Assembly: GCF_002902405.1 (NCBI RefSeq)
Contig: NZ_PPQS01000044.1
Location: forward strand, 59,759 to 123,758
Source: Staphylococcus schweitzeri
GTDB taxonomy: Bacteria; Bacillota; Bacilli; Staphylococcales; Staphylococcaceae
Direction of reading: 5' to 3'
Length of the DNA: 64,000 nucleotides
Positions 58,729-64,000 of the stretch are shown here, in pieces (the first letter of the stretch is position 1; every line of letters begins with the position of its first letter). The notes beneath the pieces are model-generated. The model was not told where the DNA came from. It saw only the letters and a list, made by a program, of their open reading frames with translations, and ran no database searches. A program made the position numbers and the translations under genes.

Positions 58729-60042
58729 ATGACACACTATCATTTTGTCGGAATTAAAGGTTCTGGCATGAGTTCATTAGCACAAATCATGCATGATTTA
58801 GGTCATGAAGTTCAAGGATCAGACATTGAGAACTACGTTTTTACTGAAGTTGCTCTTAAAAATAAGGGGATTAAAATATTACCATTTGATGCTAATAACA
58901 TAAAAGAAGATATGGTAGTTATACAAGGTAATGCATTTGCAAACAACCATGAAGAAATTGTACGTGCGCATCAATTAAAATTAGATGTTGTAAGTTACAA
59001 TGACTTTTTAGGTCAAATTATCGACCAATATACTTCAGTAGCTGTAACTGGTGCACATGGTAAAACTTCAACAACAGGTTTATTGTCACATGTTATGAAT
59101 GGTGATAAAAAAACGTCATTTTTAATTGGTGATGGTACAGGAATGGGGCTACCTGAAAGTGACTATTTTGCGTTTGAAGCATGTGAATATAGACGTCACT
59201 TTTTAAGTTATAAACCTGATTACGCTATTATGACAAATATCGATTTCGATCATCCTGATTATTTTAAGGATATCGACGATGTATTTGATGCATTCCAAGA
59301 AATGGCGCATAATGTTAAAAAAGGTATCATTGCTTGGGGTGATGATGAGCATTTACGTAAGATTGAAGCAAACGTTCCAATTTATTATTATGGGTTTAAA
59401 GATACAGATGACATTTATGCTCAAAATATTCAAATTACAGATAAAGGTACTGCATTTGATGTATATGTAAATGGAGAATTTTATAATCACTTCTTATCTC
59501 CACAATTTGGAGATCATACAGTTTTAAATGCGTTAGCCGTCATTGCGATTAGTTATCTAGAAAAGTTAGATGTTGAAAATATTAAAGAAGCACTTGAAAC
59601 ATTTGGTGGTGTAAAACGTCGTTTCAATGAAACGCCAATTGCAAATCAAGTTATAGTTGATGATTATGCACACCATCCAAGAGAAATTAGTGCTACAATT
59701 GAGACAGCTCGAAAAAAATATCCACATAAAGAAGTTGTTGCAGTATTTCAACCACATACATTCTCAAGAACTCAAGCATTTTTAAATGAATTTGCTGAAA
59801 GTTTGAGCAAAGCTGATCGTGTATTCTTATGTGAAATTTTTGGTTCGATTAGAGAAAATACTGGCGCATTAACGATACAAGATTTAATTGATAAAATTGA
59901 AGGCGCATCGTTAATTACTGAAGATTCTATAAATGTATTAGAGCAATTTGATAATGCTGTTATTTTATTTATGGGTGCTGGTGATATACAAAAATTACAA
60001 AATGCATATTTAGATAAATTAGGCATGAAAAATGCGTTTTAA
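58729..60042 (+). CDS. murC: UDP-N-acetylmuramate-L-alanine ligase
   Basis: The 437-residue enzyme adds L-alanine to UDP-MurNAc in the cytoplasm. It has the N-terminal [19 protein letters not shown]-binding fold, the ATP loop [24 protein letters not shown] metal region, RRFNE and [10 protein letters not shown]. The ATG at 58729 follows AAGGAG; the frame from 58708 would start before that SD. It lies 23 bases after ftsK, so chromosome clearance and wall synthesis genes share a transcript, as in other Bacillales. Confidence 0.97.
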   Translation: MTHYHFVGIKGSGMSSLAQIMHDLGHEVQGSDIENYVFTEVALKNKGIKILPFDANNIKEDMVVIQGNAFANNHEEIVRAHQLKLDVVSYNDFLGQIIDQYTSVAVTGAHGKTSTTGLLSHVMNGDKKTSFLIGDGTGMGLPESDYFAFEACEYRRHFLSYKPDYAIMTNIDFDHPDYFKDIDDVFDAFQEMAHNVKKGIIAWGDDEHLRKIEANVPIYYYGFKDTDDIYAQNIQITDKGTAFDVYVNGEFYNHFLSPQFGDHTVLNALAVIAISYLEKLDVENIKEALETFGGVKRRFNETPIANQVIVDDYAHHPREISATIETARKKYPHKEVVAVFQPHTFSRTQAFLNEFAESLSKADRVFLCEIFGSIRENTGALTIQDLIDKIEGASLITEDSINVLEQFDNAVILFMGAGDIQKLQNAYLDKLGMKNAF

Positions 60043-60115
60043 TATGTTTATAATAGAGTAGTATGGGTATTTATTATTAATAACATTATTACATGTTAAT
60101 TAGGAGGCGTTTTTA

Positions 60116-60607
60116 ATGGATTGGATTTTACCAATTGCTGGAATTATCGCTGCGATTGCATTCTTAATTTTATGTATCGGTATCGTAGCTGTGTTAAATT
60201 CTGTTAAGAAAAACTTAGATTATGTGGCTAAAACACTTGATGGAGTAGAAGGTCAAGTTCAAGGAATTACTCGTGAAACGACTGATTTACTTCACAAAGT
60301 AAACCGTTTGACTGAGGATATCCAAGGTAAAGTAGATCGTTTAAACTCAGTTGTAGATGCTGTTAAAGGTATCGGTGACTCGGTACAAACGTTAAACAGC
60401 TCTGTGGATCGTGTAACAAATTCAATTACACATAATATTTCTCAAAATGAAGATAAAATTTCACAAGTTGTTCAATGGTCAAATGTAGCAATGGAAATTG
60501 CTGACAAATGGCAAAATAGACACTACCGTCGTGGAAGTGCAAATTACAAAGCTAATAATGTAGCAGATGATGCAAATCACAGCTATACTTCTCGTGTAGA
60601 TAAATAA
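60116..60607 (+). CDS. DUF948 membrane protein (YtxG-like)
   Basis: The 163-residue protein has an N-terminal transmembrane helix (about 4-27) and a long coiled coil (about 30-125) with heptads typical of DUF948 (VEGQVQGITRETTDLLHKVN). The C-terminus is basic and disordered. In Bacillus, ytxG-ytxH lie next to aroA-ccpA and are stress-induced; the order is the same here. The role is unknown, possibly envelope stress. SD TAGGAGG. Followed by a hairpin and the YtxH-like gene. Confidence 0.82.
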   Translation: MDWILPIAGIIAAIAFLILCIGIVAVLNSVKKNLDYVAKTLDGVEGQVQGITRETTDLLHKVNRLTEDIQGKVDRLNSVVDAVKGIGDSVQTLNSSVDRVTNSITHNISQNEDKISQVVQWSNVAMEIADKWQNRHYRRGSANYKANNVADDANHSYTSRVDK

Positions 60608-60620
60608 TTAATAATTAAAC

Positions 60621-60661
60621 AAATGCACTTAAATGAGGTTGTTACTTATTTAAGTGCATTT
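60621..60661 (+). other. 14-bp perfect hairpin between the YtxG- and YtxH-like genes
   Basis: AAATGCACTTAAAT pairs with ATTTAAGTGCATTT around a 13-base loop and ends 5 bases before the next SD (AGGAGG). There is no T-run, so it may set relative expression by processing or attenuation. Confidence 0.6.
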
Positions 60662-60680
60662 GTTATAGGAGGATATAATT

Positions 60681-61886
60681 ATGACGCAACAACAAAATAA
60701 TAAAAGAACATTAAAAAATAAACATACTTATCAAAATGAAACCTTACCTAACCGTAAAGATTTTGTTGTTAGTTTTATAACAGGTGCCCTTGTAGGCTCG
60801 GCTCTAGGTTTGTATTTTAAAAATAAAGTTTATCAAAAGGCTGACGATTTAAAAATTAAAGAACAAGAAATTTCTGAAATGGTTAAAGATAGAAAAGCAC
60901 AACTAGAAGAAACTGTCGAATATACTAAAGAACGAGTTGAAGGTTTTTTAAATAAATCTAAAGATGAAAAAGCAACATTAAAAGCACAGCAAGCAGCAAT
61001 AAAAGAAGAAGCAAGTGCAAACAACTTGAGTGATACATCACAAGAAGCACTAGAAATTCAAGAAGCAAAGAAAGAAGCGCAAGAGCAAACTAAAGTGAGC
61101 ACAGAAGAAAGAACAAAAGAAGCAAATGCAGCAACATTAAAAGCGCAACAAGCAGCGATAAAAGAAGAAGCAAGTGTAAATAACTTGAGTGACACATCAC
61201 AAGAGGCACAAGAAATTCAAGAAGCAAAGAATGAAGTTAACGAAGCAGGTGAAGTGGAAACGCAAGCTGAAAGATTAGCAAATGCAGCAAAGAAAAAGCA
61301 AGCTAAATTAACTAAAGGTTCAAAAGAGAGTCAATTAACTGAAGCTTTATTTGCTGAGAAACCAGTTGCTAAAAATGACTTAAAAGAAATTCCTCAATTA
61401 GTAAGTAAAAAGAAAGATGTAAAGGCTAATACTGCAGTTAAACCGTCTACAGACTCAGATATTAAGCACAATGTTAAACAGAAAGATGCGAAATTTGAAA
61501 ATGGTGTTATCACGCGTAATGCTGATAATCAAATATCTACTACTTCAACTGTTGATAAGCAACCAGCTCAGCAATCTAAAACTAACAATACAACTGCTAG
61601 TGACAAACAAACTAAACAAACTAAAAAAACAACACCTTCAAACAAACGAAATGCATCAAAAGCTTCTACAAATAAAACATCAAGTCAGAAAAAACAAAAC
61701 AATAAGAAGACAACACAAAGTGCTAAGAATAAAAATACTGCTAACCAATCAACTAAGCAAACAAACAAATCTAGTAACAAAAAATCAAAAACAACTAATG
61801 CTAAATCAACAAGTTCAGCAAAATCACCAAAAGCTAAAGTTGAACCAGCTAAAAGTAAAATTGAAAAACGTACTTTCAATGACTAA
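60681..61886 (+). CDS. YtxH-like protein with duplicated segment and long Lys/Ser/Thr-rich tail
   Basis: The 401-residue protein has a hydrophobic YtxH-like segment (DFVVSFITGALVGSALGLYF, about 28-47), then coiled coil. A 36-residue unit, ATLKAQQAAIKEEASxNNLS and onward, occurs twice (from about 60970 and 61131, 53 codons apart). After residue about 240 it is a low-complexity Lys/Thr/Asn/Ser tail of about 160 residues. It is probably membrane-anchored with a disordered basic tail. Function unknown. The Bacillus YtxH it resembles is much shorter. AGGAGG precedes the ATG. Confidence 0.78.
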   Translation: MTQQQNNKRTLKNKHTYQNETLPNRKDFVVSFITGALVGSALGLYFKNKVYQKADDLKIKEQEISEMVKDRKAQLEETVEYTKERVEGFLNKSKDEKATLKAQQAAIKEEASANNLSDTSQEALEIQEAKKEAQEQTKVSTEERTKEANAATLKAQQAAIKEEASVNNLSDTSQEAQEIQEAKNEVNEAGEVETQAERLANAAKKKQAKLTKGSKESQLTEALFAEKPVAKNDLKEIPQLVSKKKDVKANTAVKPSTDSDIKHNVKQKDAKFENGVITRNADNQISTTSTVDKQPAQQSKTNNTTASDKQTKQTKKTTPSNKRNASKASTNKTSSQKKQNNKKTTQSAKNKNTANQSTKQTNKSSNKKSKTTNAKSTSSAKSPKAKVEPAKSKIEKRTFND

Positions 61887-61966
61887 AGTAGATGAAGTCG
61901 CACAAAAAACATTTTTAGTTGAAAGTAATGTAAAATGAATTTCGAAATTAAAATATAAAATTATGA

Positions 61967-61993
61967 GGTAAGCATGTTGATGCTTGCCTTTTT
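61967..61993 (+). terminator. terminator after the YtxH-like gene
   Basis: GGTAAGCAT pairs with ATGCTTGCC (one G-U) around a 4-base loop, then TTTTT. The following gap to 62565 has no supported gene; it carries the aroA promoter region and an AAATCAT/ATGATTT dyad at 62106-62124. Confidence 0.8.
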
Positions 61994-62447
61994 ATTATAA
62001 TAATTTTATTAAGTATACTTTGACATCAGGAAGAAATTAGTGTTACTAGAACAACGCATTGTAAAAATGACAACAAATTATTCCAAAGTTACAGTAAATT
62101 CTTTTAAATCATAGGGGATGATTTGTGTTAATCTTATTATGAAATTTTTAAATATTTAACTGAACTTAACGATGGATAAGTTCTAACTTCGCTCTTTATA
62201 ATAAACAATGCTTTTTAATTTTTACTAAGTGTTAGGTTGAATGTATAAGATTTTTAGACTTATAATAGAGAATAGAAACCAAAAAATTTTCTTAAAATCA
62301 TCAATATTTAATCAAAATAAGCTATAATAGTAACACTTATTTAATTAATTAACGTAAGCTAGTAGATAACAATATAGAATATAACTTTTCAACAATGGCT
62401 GAGAAATTCGAAATATCGGTGATTCAGCATATAATTAGAAAATTAAA

Positions 62448-62462
62448 TATTTTCTGTCAATT
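62448..62462. promoter_or_regulatory. candidate CodY box upstream of aroA
   Basis: TATTTTCTGTCAATT matches the CodY consensus AATTTTCWGAAAATT at 12 of 15 positions and ends 5 bases before the predicted -35. CodY repression of amino acid synthesis genes is established in S. aureus; this site is inferred. Confidence 0.45.
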
Positions 62463-62467
62463 TGGGG

Positions 62468-62495
62468 TTGAACTATACATATGATATGTTAGAAT
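62468..62495 (+). promoter_or_regulatory. predicted aroA promoter
   Basis: TTGAAC (62468-62473), a 16-base spacer, TAGAAT (62490-62495), 70 bases before the start codon. Confidence 0.5.
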
Positions 62496-62565
62496 ATTTT
62501 TTAACATAATATTTTATCGCTTTAAAGTGGCATATAATTGAAAAATTTAGTAGAGGTGAGTAAGG

Positions 62566-63657
62566 ATGAGTAATAAATTAGAATCATACAGAAGTGAGAT
62601 AGTTTCACTGAACCATCAAATTTTAGATTTATTATCTAAACGCGGTGAGTTAGCACAAAAAATTGGTGAAGAAAAATTAAAGCAAGGCACACGCATTTAT
62701 GATCCACAACGTGAAAAAGAAATGCTTAATGACTTAATTGATAGCAACAAAGGACCTTTCAACGACAATACAATTAAGCAATTGTTTAAAGAAATTTTCA
62801 AAGCCTCTACAGATTTACAAAAATCTGAAAATGAAAAGCATTTGTACGTATCTCGTAAATTGAAACCTGAAGATACGATTGTGACGTTCGATAATGGGGG
62901 GATTATTGGAGATGGCAACAAATCATTTGTATTTGGACCATGTTCAGTCGAATCGTTTGAGCAAGTTGAAGCTGTTGCTAAAAATTTACATGCTAAAGGT
63001 GAAAAATTTATTCGTGGTGGTGCGTTTAAACCGCGTACATCACCATATGATTTCCAAGGTTTAGGTGTTGAAGGTTTAAAAATACTTAAACAAATTAAAG
63101 ACAAATATGACTTAAATGTAGTTAGTGAAATTGTAAATCCTAATGATTTTGAAATTGCAAATGATTATTTAGATGTATTCCAAATTGGTGCACGTAATAT
63201 GCAAAACTTCGAATTGTTAAAAGAAGCAGGTCGCACAAATAAACCAATTCTATTAAAACGTGGTTTGTCGGCGACAATTGAAGAGTTTGTTTATGCAGCT
63301 GAATACATTGCTTCACAAGGCAATCAAAACATTATTTTATGTGAACGTGGTATCCGTACATACGAGAAAGCAACACGTAATACATTAGATATTTCTGCAG
63401 TTCCTATTTTAAAACAAGGTACGCATTTACCTGTGATGGTTGATGTTACACATAGTACCGGACGTAAAGATATAATGCTTCCAACAGCGAAAGCTGCTTT
63501 AGCAGTCGGTGCTGATGGTGTAATGGCAGAAGTACATCCTGACCCGTCAGTTGCTTTGAGTGATGCTGGTCAACAAATGGATTTAGATGAATTCCAAGCA
63601 TTTTACGATGAATTAAAACCACTAGCTGATTTATATAATGCTAAAAAGTTAAAATAA
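62566..63657 (+). CDS. aroA: chorismate mutase / DAHP synthase fusion
   Basis: The 363-residue bifunctional protein has an N-terminal AroQ-type chorismate mutase (about 1-90: [36 protein letters not shown]). The C-terminal DAHP synthase of the AroA(G) class (about 105-363) has [39 protein letters not shown] and [15 protein letters not shown]. It starts the shikimate pathway; the mutase domain also serves as allosteric sensor of chorismate/prephenate. SD AGGTGAG, ATG 62566. The symbol follows Bacillus usage, not E. coli EPSP synthase. ccpA is expected just beyond the window. Confidence 0.95.
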   Translation: MSNKLESYRSEIVSLNHQILDLLSKRGELAQKIGEEKLKQGTRIYDPQREKEMLNDLIDSNKGPFNDNTIKQLFKEIFKASTDLQKSENEKHLYVSRKLKPEDTIVTFDNGGIIGDGNKSFVFGPCSVESFEQVEAVAKNLHAKGEKFIRGGAFKPRTSPYDFQGLGVEGLKILKQIKDKYDLNVVSEIVNPNDFEIANDYLDVFQIGARNMQNFELLKEAGRTNKPILLKRGLSATIEEFVYAAEYIASQGNQNIILCERGIRTYEKATRNTLDISAVPILKQGTHLPVMVDVTHSTGRKDIMLPTAKAALAVGADGVMAEVHPDPSVALSDAGQQMDLDEFQAFYDELKPLADLYNAKKLK

Positions 63658-63679
63658 CATTTAACTTCATTTTAAAATT

Positions 63680-63727
63680 AATAGTCATTCTAAGAGAAGT
63701 ATGTCTTAGGGTGGCTATTGTTTTTTT
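63680..63727 (+). terminator. aroA terminator
   Basis: AATAGTCATTCTAAGA pairs with TCTTAGGGTGGCTATT (some G-U), followed by T7. Confidence 0.8.
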
Positions 63728-63895
63728 CAGGCATATGACACTTGAATCCTAAACGAAATTTTTAAGTGTAGCAATTTCATCCAATTCTACGCTCTTAGAA
63801 TATTATAATCATGATTGTCATCATCATTCATCGCGTAATGTAATCTATATAATTGTTTCTATAATGTGAACATTTTTCAACAAATGTAAATGGTG

Positions 63896-63915
63896 TTTGA
63901 AAAGGCTTTCTCAAA
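63896..63915. promoter_or_regulatory. cre-like inverted repeat near the right edge
   Basis: TTTGAAAAGGCTTTCTCAAA is an imperfect dyad resembling a cre site with one extra base. If ccpA follows, this could be autoregulatory; the gene itself is not visible. The gap 63728-64000 shows no other feature. Confidence 0.25.
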
Positions 63916-64000
63916 ATATTACAATTAAAAATGAAAAAAGTTTATATAAAATTAAAATATATCATCTATTATTATTTGGACATTGCTTTTATATCGAGAT

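Noticed and set aside
61471..61938. A 155-codon Lys/Leu/Gln-rich plus-strand frame overlapping the YtxH-like gene tail
   Set aside because: It is a frame-shifted reading of a low-complexity tail, with no SD and no family features.

Overview
The window is about 33% GC, low-GC Firmicute DNA and is almost certainly chromosome of the Staphylococcus aureus complex. Recognisable staphylococcal markers include rot, sigS, sagB, the YSIRK/LPXTG protein SasC, STAR repeats, and the gene order menE-menC ... pckA-metK ... ribDEBAH ... rot ... leuS-sasC ... pepV-dat-trmB ... ftsK-murC ... aroA. Several proteins (SigS, the SasC N-terminal domain) differ visibly from the S. aureus forms I remember, so a divergent lineage or a sister species such as S. 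argenteus is possible. That is inference from memory, not a measured distance.

Layout. 1-4.7 kb: a lipoprotein gene, the menaquinone genes menE-menC, yidD, and a Nudix/alpha-beta hydrolase pair. 4.9-8.1 kb: divergent pckA (with a cre-like site) and metK (behind a SAM-I riboswitch). 8.2-13.2 kb: a NERD-like membrane protein, an aldo/keto reductase, the fluoride-channel pair crcB1-crcB2, a transaldolase-family gene and a STAR repeat cluster. 13.3-19.5 kb is the most accessory stretch: a CPBP membrane protease homologue, small membrane proteins, sigS with a ComK-like gene, sagB, an arsR-arsB operon whose arsC survives only as a decayed tail, and an uncatalogued 25-residue hydrophobic peptide gene. 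19.5-24.9 kb: an FAD/NAD(P) protein and the riboflavin operon behind an FMN riboswitch. 25-34 kb: proline dehydrogenase, an esterase-like protein without its serine, rot, the tRNA wobble-modification pair mnmL-mnmM, an MFS transporter, T-box-controlled leuS and a rhodanese.

34.3-40.9 kb is one giant surface protein gene (sasC) with about 17 tandem 77-residue repeats. 41-62 kb is a housekeeping block in the same order as the yt- region of Bacillus subtilis: HI0933-type oxidoreductase, murJ, an RsuA-type pseudouridine synthase, pepV-dat, ytmP-like, trmB, ytnP-like, ytzB-like, ytoP-like, ytpP/Q/R, an FtsK/SftA translocase, murC, ytxG and ytxH-like. The window ends with the chorismate mutase-DAHP synthase gene. 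ccpA would be expected next but lies outside.

Themes: cell-wall supply (murJ, murC, dat, pepV, sagB), coenzymes (menaquinone, riboflavin, SAM), three cis-acting RNA switches, and two regulators of virulence or stress (rot, sigS). I see no prophage, CRISPR array, tRNA, rRNA or defence island. The novel-looking signals are small: the arsC remnant, the orphan peptide gene, a 222-bp inverted-repeat-bounded remnant, several strong dyads in gene-free gaps, and a crcB leader hairpin that is not the known fluoride riboswitch.
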